A stretch of 64,000 nt of DNA. It comes from Methylobacterium sp. BTF04 (GTDB lineage: Bacteria > Pseudomonadota > Alphaproteobacteria > Rhizobiales > Beijerinckiaceae). The notes below the pieces were generated by a model. It ran no database searches. It was not told the DNA's origin and saw only the letters and a program-made list of their open reading frames with translations. A program made the translations under genes and the position numbers. Location of the stretch: contig NZ_JAAHTB010000022.1 of NCBI RefSeq assembly GCF_010692745.1, positions 1-64,000 of the forward strand, read 5' to 3'. Below, in pieces: positions 47,889 through 56,904 of the stretch (positions are counted from its first letter, which is position 1; every line of letters begins with the position of its first letter).

Positions 47889-48218
47889 TCAGGCGATCGC
47901 CGCGGCACCGAGGCTCGGCCGAATGTTTCGGCGGTGATCGGACGGGTCCGAAAGTTCGTCCCGGAGATACGCGACCATCATCTCGGCGACCGCCCGCGCG
48001 GCATAGGCCAGCGGGCTTTCGCCCGATTGGACCGGGAAGGCATCGACGATGCGGCGGCCGGCCAGGATCTGTCGGATCTCGTCGGGCATCAGGCCATCGT
48101 CGGTGGCCGTGCTGAAGGCGGCCTGTCCGTAGGTCCGGCGGCGGGACCGCGCGCCTTCGAGGGCGTGGAGCGTGCGATCCGCGATCGCCGCGTCAAAGGT
48201 CGTGTCGTGAAATCCCAT
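47889..48218 (-). CDS. Hypothetical protein
   Basis: A 109-residue helical protein, MGFHDTTFDAAIADRTLHAL onwards, with RRTYGQAAFSTATDDGLMPD and a C-terminal AVAEMMVAYLRDELSD helix. The ATG has GGAGG nine bases upstream, which supports a real gene. No family is recognised. It is in a stretch of sparse coding between the MocR gene and the glycine-rich secreted protein. Confidence 0.5.
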   Translation of the reverse strand: MGFHDTTFDAAIADRTLHALEGARSRRRTYGQAAFSTATDDGLMPDEIRQILAGRRIVDAFPVQSGESPLAYAARAVAEMMVAYLRDELSDPSDHRRNIRPSLGAAAIA

Positions 48219-48854
48219 TGCCCAAGTCCTCCGCTGCCAGATCCTGTGTCCTCGTCCTGCCGTCGCGGTGACGACAGACGAGAGGCGATCCGATGGTCCG
48301 TTCGGGGATGCGGTGTACGAAGGTCATGCAGTCTTCTCGCAGTCTTCTTGCAGTTCTCTCGAGGCTCGGTCGGCCGTGCCGGCCCGCTTGTACAAGGACT
48401 GAAACGTAGACGATCGCGTCGGAGATGTGCTTCCAAAGATTCGGCGCAATGCAGGGCGGTCGATGCGCGGAAAGCCGCGAACGCGGAAGGTCGGCCTTTT
48501 CGAAGGGGTCATCCGCTCCGGCGCGGCGACCGGATTGTCGAACCCATCGTCGCCCGTTCGCCGATGCCCGCGCCTGACGAGATTCGTCGACGGCTCATCC
48601 GTAGATCGACATCCGCCATGTGGTCAAGATTTATGATCTCTGACGTACCGATTTCAGCAGAATTCGAACGCGTATTTTCTGTAACGCGCGGAGAACCGAA
48701 AATCTTCTAGCCAATGGTTATTTGTCCCATCCGATCAAGCCGGGATCGAAGGCTGTGATTATGAGTCGGGATGGCTGGTTATTTCAGCTGAGCGGGCGCA
48801 CCGATCGTGTCTAGTTCGCCTGTGTCCAGAGTCCTCCATCAAGGAGACACAGTC
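48219..48854. other. Long intergenic region, no convincing gene
   Basis: Some 636 bases. It contains a three-unit 11-bp tandem repeat near the left and ordinary G+C-rich sequence otherwise. The right part, A+T-richer, should include the promoter of the glycine-rich protein gene. Open frames here look random in composition. Confidence 0.5.
48328..48360 (+). repeat. Three tandem 11-bp units
   Basis: GCAGTCTTCTC, GCAGTCTTCTT, GCAGTTCTCTC in direct succession. Units 1 and 2 differ at one base, unit 3 at two. It could be a protein-binding array or simple slippage. Confidence 0.6.
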
Positions 48855-49223
48855 ATGAAAACTCTGCTGATCGCATCCGTGGCCTTCACCGCCTTGATCG
48901 TGACGAGCTTTACAGCCGATGCGCGCGGCTTCCGCGGCGGTGGCGGTGGGTTCCGCGGTGGCGGCGGCGGCTTTCACGGCGCGGGTATCCGCGGCGGCGG
49001 CTTCCATGGTGGCCGGGTGGGCGTCTATCGCGGTGGCTACGGCCGGGTCGGGCGCGCCGGCTATGGCCGCTACGGATATCGCGGCCGTGGATATGGCCTG
49101 GCCGCGGCCGGTGTCGGCGCCGTCGGCGCCGCAGCGGCGGTGGGCTATTACGGCTCGACCTACGGCGGTTGCGGACCCTACGCGCAATACGATTCCTATG
49201 CGGGCGTCTGCCGTCCCTACTGA
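48855..49223 (+). CDS. Secreted glycine-rich protein
   Basis: A 122-residue exported protein with signal peptide MKTLLIASVAFTALIVTSFT and AAGGAGA before the ATG. The mature part begins ARGFRGGGGGFRGGGGGFHG, continues with Gly/Arg/Tyr repeats (YGRYGYRGRGYG), then a hydrophobic Ala/Val/Gly stretch and a C-terminal GGCGPYAQYDSYAGVCRPY with two Cys. It resembles the BA14K-like protein near thiC in style but lacks its end motif. It is probably an envelope protein. Confidence 0.65.
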   Translation: MKTLLIASVAFTALIVTSFTADARGFRGGGGGFRGGGGGFHGAGIRGGGFHGGRVGVYRGGYGRVGRAGYGRYGYRGRGYGLAAAGVGAVGAAAAVGYYGSTYGGCGPYAQYDSYAGVCRPY

Positions 49224-49379
49224 CCGAGAGTCCGCTGACAGAGAGTCCGCTGACAGGACTCCCGCTGCACCGATGACCGCCGGACCCGGCGTGTCCGACA
49301 GACGCGCATGAGCCGTTGAGGGCTCATGCGGGCGCCTGCCAACGCGGCTGGCATCCCCTCACGGCGAGGTTCGTACGCC

Positions 49380-49811
49380 ATGATCTTCAGGGTGGTCTCT
49401 CCGCTTCTCTTTACCGTGTGTCTGCCGGCGTTGGCGCTCGCCCAGACGGATGGCCCGGTGCGCCCGCCGACGGCGCTCATCCATGGCAATTATTGCGGGA
49501 TGGGTAACAACGCGCCGCTCCCGCCCATCGATGCGCTCGATGCCGCCTGTGCCCGACACGATTCCTGCGTCCCGAGTGGCCGCCTGCCATCGCGCGGCTG
49601 CAACCTTCGGCTCCAATGGGAGGCCGCCCGCATCGCCCGCGACCCCGATCAGCCGGATGACCTGCGGGCGTTGGCGGCGTTCATGGCCACTGGCGCGGCA
49701 ATGCTGCCGTTCGACCCGAGCGAGCCCGAAATCGTCGTCACGGCGCCTGCGCCAGCGGGATACGGACGAGATCCGCCGAGCCCCTACCGTCGCGCGTATC
49801 ACGCGTATTGA
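49380..49811 (+). CDS. Secreted phospholipase A2-like protein
   Basis: A 143-residue exported protein (signal MIFRVVSPLLFTVCLPALAL, cleavage after ALAQ). The mature part carries HGNYCGMGNNAPLPPIDALD then AACARHDSC, which matches the secreted PLA2 signature: Cys39-Gly-x-Gly calcium loop, Asp, and the catalytic C-x-x-H-D-x-C with His60/Asp61, Cys57 and Cys63. A further Cys74 follows. The C-terminal tail is Pro/Tyr-rich and not conserved. Such enzymes cleave the sn-2 ester of phospholipids. Confidence 0.78.
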   Translation: MIFRVVSPLLFTVCLPALALAQTDGPVRPPTALIHGNYCGMGNNAPLPPIDALDAACARHDSCVPSGRLPSRGCNLRLQWEAARIARDPDQPDDLRALAAFMATGAAMLPFDPSEPEIVVTAPAPAGYGRDPPSPYRRAYHAY

Positions 49812-49910
49812 CGCCTCCCTTCAGAAACACACTCGCGCTTTCGATCCGGTTCTACGAACAGAACAGCCGCGATCCCTGAAGTCACCGTGACGTCGTGCGG
49901 GAGATTACCC

Positions 49911-51590
49911 ATGAGCGAATGGTTCGTCGGGACGTTGCGGAACTACCCGGAATTGGCGATTTTTCTATCGCTGGCCATTGGCTTCTCCATCGGATCTCGA
50001 AAGATCGCGGGTTTCAGCCTCGGAAACGTGACCGCGACGTTGCTGGCCGCCGTCGTCATCGGGCAGCTCGGCATCACGATTTCACCCAACGTCAAGTCGG
50101 CGTTCTTCATCCTGTTCATCTTCGCCATCGGGTACGGCGTCGGCCCGCAATTCATGAGCGGACTGACCAAGGAGGGTCCGAAGCAGATCGGCTTCTCCCT
50201 CGTCGTGCTCGCCCTGTGCCTGATCGTGCCGATCTTGTGCGCCCGCATCGCGGGGCTCGATCTCGGCTATACGGCCGGGCTCTATGCGGGGTCTCAGACA
50301 ATATCGGCATCGATCGGCGTCGCTTCCGATCAGATCTCGCGTCTCGGACTGTCTCCGGAGCAGGTCAAGACTTACAACGATCAGATCCCGATCGGCTATG
50401 CGGTCACCTACATCTTCGGGACGATCGGCTCGGCGATCATCCTGGCGCAGCTCGGCCCGAAGCTGATCGGTGTCGATCTCGCCAAGGCCTGCAAGGATTA
50501 CGAGGCGCAGATGGGCGGCGGCGACGGTCTGGAAGCGGGCCTCACCTCCGCCTATCGCCAGATCGAGCTGCGCGCCTACCGGGTCGGCAACGATCCCAGC
50601 ATCGTCGGGCAGCCGGTCAAGCAGATCTGGCCCGGCCTGCGCGTGTTCGTCGAGCGCCTGCGCCGGGGCGGGGCGATCATCGACGCGGACGCGAGCACCG
50701 TGTTGGCGCCCGGCGACATCGTCGCGATATCGGGCCGCCGCGAACACATCGTCGAGACGATCACGCCGATGCTCGAAGAGGTGCAGGACCGGGAACTGCT
50801 CGACGTCCCCGCAGAAGCCATCGATATCTTCGTGACTAACCGGAAGGTCGGGGGCCTCACCCTCTTGGAGCTTTCGGAAACCGATTGGGCGCGCGGCGTC
50901 TACTTACGCAAGATCACCCGCAACATGGTCGAGATCCCTGCCCTGCCGGGAACGCAGATTCTGCGCGGCGACATCCTGACCCTCGTTGGCGGCCGGCGCC
51001 ACATGGAACTGGCGATCCAGCATCTCGGCTACGCCGACCGGCCGGTGGAGGCCACCGATATCGCGTTCCTCGGCGCCGGCATCGTGCTCGGCGGCTTTGT
51101 CGGCGCCTTGAGCTACACAATCGGTGGCATTCCGATCAGCCTGTCGACGTCGGGCGGTGCGCTGCTGGCGGGCCTGGTGCTCGGCTGGCTCCGAACGATC
51201 CGCCCGGTTTTCGGCCGCATCCCGGGGCCCGCCTTGTGGCTGATGAACACCCTCGGGTTGAACGTGTTCATCGCGGTCGTCGGCATCACGGCAGGGCCCG
51301 GATTCGTCGCGGGGCTGAAAGCCGTCGGCCTGAGCCTGTTCCTCTGGGGTGCGATCGCGACCGCGGTACCGATGATCCTGTCGGTCTATATCGGTTTCTA
51401 CGTCTTCAAGTTTCACCCCGCGATCCTGTTCGGAGCCTGTGCGGGTGCGCGGACGACCACCGCAGCCCTCGGCATGATCCAGGAAGCGGCGAAGAGTAAA
51501 ATCCCCGCGCTCGGTTACGGCATGCCCTACGCGATCGGAAATACAGTCCTGACCATTTATGGAATGGTCATCGTGCTTCTCAATTCATGA
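49911..51590 (+). CDS. aspT: Aspartate:alanine antiporter AspT
   Basis: AspT exchanges external aspartate for internal alanine. The 559-residue protein has two membrane blocks (about 15-190 and 385-559) separated by a cytosolic region with two TrkA_C-like domains (about 205-375), the AspT/YbjL layout. Marks include FAIGYGVGPQFMSGL and the repeated GGSxx-like AGARTTTAALGM near the end (CAGARTTTAALG). asdA starts 24 bases downstream, which strongly supports the assignment. GGGAG precedes the ATG. Confidence 0.93.
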   Translation: MSEWFVGTLRNYPELAIFLSLAIGFSIGSRKIAGFSLGNVTATLLAAVVIGQLGITISPNVKSAFFILFIFAIGYGVGPQFMSGLTKEGPKQIGFSLVVLALCLIVPILCARIAGLDLGYTAGLYAGSQTISASIGVASDQISRLGLSPEQVKTYNDQIPIGYAVTYIFGTIGSAIILAQLGPKLIGVDLAKACKDYEAQMGGGDGLEAGLTSAYRQIELRAYRVGNDPSIVGQPVKQIWPGLRVFVERLRRGGAIIDADASTVLAPGDIVAISGRREHIVETITPMLEEVQDRELLDVPAEAIDIFVTNRKVGGLTLLELSETDWARGVYLRKITRNMVEIPALPGTQILRGDILTLVGGRRHMELAIQHLGYADRPVEATDIAFLGAGIVLGGFVGALSYTIGGIPISLSTSGGALLAGLVLGWLRTIRPVFGRIPGPALWLMNTLGLNVFIAVVGITAGPGFVAGLKAVGLSLFLWGAIATAVPMILSVYIGFYVFKFHPAILFGACAGARTTTAALGMIQEAAKSKIPALGYGMPYAIGNTVLTIYGMVIVLLNS

Positions 51591-51614
51591 TCTCTACCCC
51601 TCAGGAGCATCGTC

Positions 51615-53261
51615 ATGACCGAATTTCTCCACCTCAAAACCTTTGAATCGCTCAGCCCGTTCGAGATCAAGGACGAGCTCATCAAGCTTGCGAAATCGAC
51701 GTCGAAGCGCGGCCAGTCGGCATTCCTCAATGCCGGGCGCGGCAATCCCAACTGGATCGCCACGACTGCCCGCGAGGGCTTCTTCCTGCTCGGTCAATTC
51801 GGTGTCAGCGAGAGCCGGCGCACGATGAGCCACCCGGCCGGCCTCGGCGGAATGCCCCAGGCCGCCGGGATCGCCGACCGCTTCACCACCTGGCTCGCGG
51901 ACCACGCCGAGATGCCGGGCGCCGACTTCCTGTCCGCCATGGTCCCGTTCGCGGTGAAGACCTTCACATTCGAGCCGGACGCGTTCGTGCATGAACTCGT
52001 CGATTCGATCATCGGCGACAATTACCCGGTCCCGGACCGCATGCTGGTCCATAACGAGCAGATCGTGCACGAATACCTGATGTGGGCGATGTGCGGGAAG
52101 AAGAAGCCCGCCGGCAAGTTCGATCTCTACGCGGTGGAGGGCGGAACCGCGGCGATGTGCTACCTGTTCAAGTCGCTCAAGGCCAATCGCCTGCTGCACG
52201 CAGGCGACACGATCGCCCTCGGTACGCCGATCTTCACGCCTTATCTGGAGATGACGCATCTCGAGGATTACGACCTGAAGGTCGTCCACATCAAGGCGCC
52301 GCAGGAGAACAAGTTTCAGTTCACCGACGACGAGATCGACAAGCTGCTCGACCCGAAGATCAAGGCCTTCTTCGTGGTCAATCCGGGAAACCCCACCGGC
52401 ATGGCTCTGAGCAAGGAGACCACCGCCAAGATCACCAAACTCGTGAAGACCAAACGCCCCGATTTGATGATCCTCACCGACGACGTATACGGGACCTTCG
52501 TCGACGACTTCCAGTCGTTGATGGGCGAGCTGCCGCAGAACACGATCGGGGTGTATTCCTACTCGAAATACTTCGGCTGCACGGGGTGGCGCCTCGGCGT
52601 CATCGCCCTTCACGAGGACAATCTCTTCGATAAGAAGATCGCCGAATTGCCGGCCGCCGAAATCGCGGCCCTCGACCGGCGCTACGGTCCGCTCACGCTC
52701 GAGCCGAGACAGCTCAAGTTCATCGACCGGATCGTGGCCGACAGCCGCGACGTCGCGCTCAACCACACCGCCGGCCTCTCGCTGCCGCAGCAGGTGATGA
52801 TGAGCCTGTTCTCGCTGGCCGAGTTGATGGATCACAAGAAGACCTACCAGGCCGCCTGCCGGGAGATCGTCCATCGGCGCGCCCGGTCGATGATCGAGGG
52901 CCTGGGTCTCACCCTCACCCCGAACGTCAATTTCGATGCCTATTACGGCCTGATCGATTTCGAATTCTGGGCGCGAAAGAACATCGGCGACGAGGCGGTC
53001 GAGTACCTGAAACAGAACGTCCATCCCCTCGACCTCGCCTTCCGGCTGGCCGAGGTCCATGGGATCGTGCTGCTCAACGGCGGCGGCTTCGAAGCGCCGA
53101 ACTGGTCGCTGCGGGTCTCCCTCGCCAACCTGCCCGACGACGTCTACGACGATATCGGCCGGGGCGTCCGTGCCGTCGCGCGCGGCTACCGGGATGCCTA
53201 CGAGGCCCAGAAACGGGCAGCGGAAGACACGAAGGTCGTTGAGACCGTGCCGGCCGAGTGA
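51615..53261 (+). CDS. asdA: Aspartate 4-decarboxylase (bifunctional aspartate aminotransferase)
   Basis: AsdA decarboxylates L-aspartate to L-alanine and CO2 with PLP, consuming a proton. The 548-residue protein has the PLP lysine Lys318 in SYSKYFGCTGWRLG, VNPGNPTGMALSKET and LTDDVYGTFVDDF. The long N-terminal part (NAGRGNPNWIATTAREGFFL) is typical of this enzyme, not of ordinary aminotransferases. With AspT upstream it completes the cycle that swaps aspartate for alanine and generates proton motive force. GGAG occurs before the ATG. Confidence 0.94.
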   Translation: MTEFLHLKTFESLSPFEIKDELIKLAKSTSKRGQSAFLNAGRGNPNWIATTAREGFFLLGQFGVSESRRTMSHPAGLGGMPQAAGIADRFTTWLADHAEMPGADFLSAMVPFAVKTFTFEPDAFVHELVDSIIGDNYPVPDRMLVHNEQIVHEYLMWAMCGKKKPAGKFDLYAVEGGTAAMCYLFKSLKANRLLHAGDTIALGTPIFTPYLEMTHLEDYDLKVVHIKAPQENKFQFTDDEIDKLLDPKIKAFFVVNPGNPTGMALSKETTAKITKLVKTKRPDLMILTDDVYGTFVDDFQSLMGELPQNTIGVYSYSKYFGCTGWRLGVIALHEDNLFDKKIAELPAAEIAALDRRYGPLTLEPRQLKFIDRIVADSRDVALNHTAGLSLPQQVMMSLFSLAELMDHKKTYQAACREIVHRRARSMIEGLGLTLTPNVNFDAYYGLIDFEFWARKNIGDEAVEYLKQNVHPLDLAFRLAEVHGIVLLNGGGFEAPNWSLRVSLANLPDDVYDDIGRGVRAVARGYRDAYEAQKRAAEDTKVVETVPAE

Positions 53262-53530
53262 AGGCCGACCAGACGCTCCAGGTCCCCGGTTGAGCAGGCG
53301 AGAACGGCGGCCTCCGCGTTCTCGCCTGCCTCTTGCCCGGACGATAAAGCGCGTTTCGGATCGCGGCTCACGAGTCTGGACGATGCTCGACAGGCGCATC
53401 GCATCAGTCCCGTAGCAGACGCGCGGCGTGTCCGCGGCGCTTCCCGAGAGCCTGGACGCACCCCTCTCCGACTCAGGTGCATGAACCCGCTGACCGCACA
53501 GGGCATCCCGATAAGCGGTCATAGCCGCCT

Positions 53531-53717
53531 GATACGGTTTCCGGCTGATGACCTGATCAGGCACGGACGCGACAGGCTCCCTCTCCTGTTTGGGAGAGGG
53601 TTGGGGTGAGGGGCGTGGACCATCCGGACAGGTCGCACACCTCACCCTGTCCCTCTCCTTCCAGGAGAGGGGACCCGAGCTTGCGAGAGACCGAAACGAT
53701 CAAACGGAAACGGGTTG
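53531..53717 (+). repeat. Dispersed MITE-like repeat, copy C (full form)
   Basis: Left end GATACGGTTTCCGGCTGATG and right end ATCAAACGGAAACGGGT are imperfect inverted repeats. The interior has two palindromes, CCCTCTCC-TGTT-TGGGAGAGGG and CCCTCTCC-TTCC-AGGAGAGGG, with GGGGTGAGGGG between. It is the most complete of three copies in the window and shows no gene. Confidence 0.85.
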
Positions 53718-54151
53718 ATCCCACCGACGCTTGGCTTCGATTGAAGACGCTGGCGCTGCCGATGCTAAGACAATCCAGGCGCGCCGCTTGATCGGACGGG
53801 ACATTCGGTGAGGCGGATGATGACGCTTCAGCCCATCGCTCTTGTCTTGATGGTGGAAGAACGCCTCAGAGGTTGTGCCGATGGCATGACGCACGACCCA
53901 TGGTCAACGACCGATAAACCTCCAGCCGTCGACCAGAAGTGCTATTTTTCGTGCCTGATTCTCAATCGACGACGAAGATGTCAAGCTGGCATTTCGCATA
54001 CGACTGCGAATGATTATTGACATTTTATAACCGTTCTTCGCTACGGTCAGGATTAATCTCTCGCGATTTCTATTCAAATCTGATAGCCGTGATTGCACAG
54101 CTTGAGTGATGGAGCGTATGCTCCAAGTCAACAAGGGGGGTAAGGGTTTCC
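53718..54151. other. Intergenic region before the AraC regulator
   Basis: About 430 bases without a convincing gene. The right part is A+T-rich (lines with ATTATTGACATTTTATAACC), including a TTGACA-like hexamer near a TATAAC-like hexamer, which could serve as promoter of the regulator. A 16-base palindrome, TGGAGCGTATGCTCCA, lies just before the gene. Confidence 0.5.
54111..54126. promoter_or_regulatory. Palindrome upstream of the AraC gene
   Basis: TGGAGC-GTAT-GCTCCA is a perfect 6-bp inverted repeat, 25 bases before the regulator start. It may be an operator or part of the untranslated leader. No binding protein is assigned. Confidence 0.35.
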
Positions 54152-55306
54152 ATGTCCTCTTCTGCTGTATCGCGTAGGGGCATACCCTCGAGCTGGCAGA
54201 ATCCGGCCGAACCCTTCAGCGGCCCTGAGATCCTCTCCCCCATCGGGTTGACCCGTCCGGGCGTCGCGCAGGCGGTCTACATCACCCTCGTCGAACTCGG
54301 CGCCAATCCGGACGACCTCATTGCCGAGGTCGGACTCGATCCCCGGCTCTTCGACGGCAGCGCAACGGGCGTGCCCTACGCGTCGCTCGGGCGCCTCATC
54401 GCGCTCGGGGCCGACCGGACCGGCTGCCCACATCTCGGGCTTCTCGTCGGGCAGCGCGCCACCCTGGCCTCCCTCGGCCTGCTCGGCTTGCTGATGGGCC
54501 ACTCGGAGACCATCGGCGATGCCCTGCGGGCGCTCGAGGCGCATTCCGGCGTGCAGAATTGGGGCGCGGTGGTCGGGCTCGGCATCGACCGCGACGTCGC
54601 CGTCTTCAGCTATTGCCCGTATGGGCCGGAAGCCGAGGGCGCGGCCCTCCATTCGGACAGGGCGCTCGCCACGACGACCAGTGTCCTGCGAACCCTGTGC
54701 GGCGCGAACTGGGCTCTCCTCGAGGTGCTGCTGCCGCGCTCGGCACCACAGAATACGGCACCGTTCGGCGATTTCTTCCGGGCGCCGGTCCGGTTCGACC
54801 AGGAAATGGCCGCCTTGGTGTTCCCGGCCAAATTCCTCGAACAGCGCATCGCAGGTGCGAACCCGGCGGTCCGCTTGCGGGCGGAGGGGCGGATCCGCCA
54901 GATCGAGGCCAGACACGCGTCCAACCTCACCGATGCGCTGCGGCAGTACCTCCGGGTCCAGGTGACGCGGCAACGCTGCAAGGCGGAACGGTTCGCGCGT
55001 CTGCGGCTGCTCAATCGCCGGACCTTGAGCCGCCGCCTGAAAGCCGAGGGGACGACCTTCAAGCATCTCGTCAACGAGACGCAGTACCAGGTGGCCAAGC
55101 AGCTCCTCACTGATACCAGCATGAGCATGACCCAAATTTCGGCGGTCCTGGAATTCTCCGAGCCCGCCGCTTTCAGCCACGCGTTCCGGCGCTGGTCCGG
55201 CATGACGCCGAGTGCGTGGCGGTGCATGAACCAGACGGTGAAGACGCGCGGTCGGCAGCAAGCCGACGATCCCGACACAACCCGGACGATGCAACCACCC
55301 GCCTAG
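54152..55306 (+). CDS. AraC family transcriptional regulator
   Basis: A 384-residue regulator. The N-terminal part (about 35-240) is the AraC-like ligand-binding domain of the OruR/ArgR type (LDPRLFDGSATGVPYASLGR, ALRALEAHSGVQNWGA). The C-terminal two-helix-turn-helix DNA-binding domain (about 270-365) contains LLNRRTLSRRLKAEGTTFKH and SMTQISAVLEFSEPAAFSHA, then FRRWSGMTPSAWR. The ligand is unknown. GGTAAGGG lies before the ATG. The downstream TAXI-type gene could be a target, but this is inference. Confidence 0.9.
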   Translation: MSSSAVSRRGIPSSWQNPAEPFSGPEILSPIGLTRPGVAQAVYITLVELGANPDDLIAEVGLDPRLFDGSATGVPYASLGRLIALGADRTGCPHLGLLVGQRATLASLGLLGLLMGHSETIGDALRALEAHSGVQNWGAVVGLGIDRDVAVFSYCPYGPEAEGAALHSDRALATTTSVLRTLCGANWALLEVLLPRSAPQNTAPFGDFFRAPVRFDQEMAALVFPAKFLEQRIAGANPAVRLRAEGRIRQIEARHASNLTDALRQYLRVQVTRQRCKAERFARLRLLNRRTLSRRLKAEGTTFKHLVNETQYQVAKQLLTDTSMSMTQISAVLEFSEPAAFSHAFRRWSGMTPSAWRCMNQTVKTRGRQQADDPDTTRTMQPPA

Positions 55307-55376
55307 GATTGGCGGAGGAGGTCCCGATGGACGCTGCCCGTTCCGGTGGTGCCGCGGCACTCGGGATCAGCGCGCC

Positions 55377-56705
55377 GTGACGCCCCTCCTCAAGCTTGCG
55401 GCGGTGGTGGGAGTCGTCGTCGCGGGGGCGGTCGCCGGCGCCTACACCCTCGCGCGCTACCCCTCGCTCATCTCGGCCCGATATACGCTGACCCTGGCGA
55501 CGGGCCCGATCGGAAGCGACGGGCAGAAGGTGCTCGCCGCCTTCATCCGCGATCTCTCCGCCGAGCATCCCCTTGTCCGCCTGGTCCCCGCCCCGACCGA
55601 CACCTTGTCCGAGAGCGGAAAGGCGCTCGTCGACGGGAAGGTCGATCTCGCCGTGGTGCGGAGCGACGACGCCGCGGCGGCCAGCGGGCGAACGGTCTTC
55701 GTGCTTCGGCAAGTGGCCGTGGCGATCATCCTGCCCCCGGACTCCAAGATCGAAAACGTGAGCGCGCTCACAGGCCGGACGCTCGCCGTGGCGAACGGGG
55801 CCGATCCGGGTCTGCTCAAGACCTTGACGGCCTTCTACGGCCTGCGCGAAGCCGATCTCGTGGCGATGCCGGCGATGGAATTCGGCCCCGCGCTGAAGGC
55901 GAAGCGGGTCGCCGCCGCCATCGTGTCCGGCCCGCTCGGTCCTGGGCCGATCACCGATGCCTTTGCGGGCATCCGCAAGAGCTTCAAGGCGAAACCGTCC
56001 TATCTCGACATTGCGGAGGCGGATGCCATCGTCGCCCGCTCGCCGTCCTACCGATCGGTGGAGATCAAGCAGGGGACCTTCGGAGGAACGCCCACCGAAC
56101 CCGACGAGAGCATTCATACCTTCGCCGTCCGCACCCTGCTCGTCTCACGTGCCTCGCTGCCGGACCGGGTGGCCGGCGAGATCACGCGCCTCCTGTTGAC
56201 CACGAAGGCGAAGCTCGTCGCCACGCTGCCGGCGGCGGGCGCCATGGAGGCGCCCGAGACCGAGCGCTCCTCGCTGCTCCCGGTGCATCCCGGAACCCTC
56301 GCCTATCTCAATGGCGAGCAGGAGAGCCTGCTCGACCAGACGGTCAATTATTACTGGCTGGCCGTCATGGTCTTCGCGATGGTGGCCCCCCTCGCCGGTT
56401 GGATCGCCTCCAGACGGCGCCTGCATCGCAGCCGCGAAGACAGACGAAAGCTGCTTCGCGTGGTCGAACTCGTCAGGGTGGCCAAGGCGGGGTCCGCGGC
56501 GGAACTCGTCAGTGCCGACGCGGAACTCGACGGCATGCTGGAATGGCTGTTCGAGCGGCTTGCCGCCGGCGAGATCGAGCGCGACCATTTCCAATTTTTC
56601 GAGCGGATGATCGCTGGATTGCGCGGGACCATCGAGAAGCGTCTTGCCGATCTGACTGCGATCGAGGCACCGGCGAAATCCAATCTCAGGCATGGTCACG
56701 CATGA
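55377..56705 (+). CDS. TAXI-type solute receptor with C-terminal membrane anchor
   Basis: A 442-residue protein with an N-terminal membrane segment (about 5-25), then a TAXI/NMT1-like substrate-binding domain (TLATGPIGSDGQKVLAAFIR, LVRLVPAPTDTLSESGKALV, VDLAVVRSDDAAA, LTGRTLAVANGADPGLLKTL), a second membrane helix (about 322-344, YYWLAVMVFAMVAPLAGWIA) and a cytosolic helical tail. Standard TAXI receptors are free periplasmic proteins that feed a TRAP permease. Here no permease gene is near. It may act as a sensor. The start is GTG. Confidence 0.75.
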   Translation: MTPLLKLAAVVGVVVAGAVAGAYTLARYPSLISARYTLTLATGPIGSDGQKVLAAFIRDLSAEHPLVRLVPAPTDTLSESGKALVDGKVDLAVVRSDDAAAASGRTVFVLRQVAVAIILPPDSKIENVSALTGRTLAVANGADPGLLKTLTAFYGLREADLVAMPAMEFGPALKAKRVAAAIVSGPLGPGPITDAFAGIRKSFKAKPSYLDIAEADAIVARSPSYRSVEIKQGTFGGTPTEPDESIHTFAVRTLLVSRASLPDRVAGEITRLLLTTKAKLVATLPAAGAMEAPETERSSLLPVHPGTLAYLNGEQESLLDQTVNYYWLAVMVFAMVAPLAGWIASRRRLHRSREDRRKLLRVVELVRVAKAGSAAELVSADAELDGMLEWLFERLAAGEIERDHFQFFERMIAGLRGTIEKRLADLTAIEAPAKSNLRHGHA

Positions 56706-56904
56706 GCAGGGCCGGATGACTTGTCCGGTGTCCGGGACCGGCGCTGACGAAACCTGAAGCACCTTGCAGCGCTCGATCGCGGTTCGCGCGTGGAAGAGCG
56801 GACAGCCCGGTCGGCGTGTCTCTCCGGGCGGTTCGCGTCGTCGCTCCGAGGCCTTTCGTGTGCGCTCCACCTCGTGCGGCATGGGCACGCGCGGCGATTT
56901 CTCG

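Noticed and set aside
51594-53645. 683-codon open frame on the minus strand
   Set aside because: It lies antisense to asdA, whose protein is clearly functional. The antisense product lacks recognisable motifs, as is common in G+C-rich DNA.
53606-53791. 61-codon frame inside repeat copy C
   Set aside because: It is translated from the MITE-like repeat itself; the similar but shifted frames in the other copies do not preserve it.
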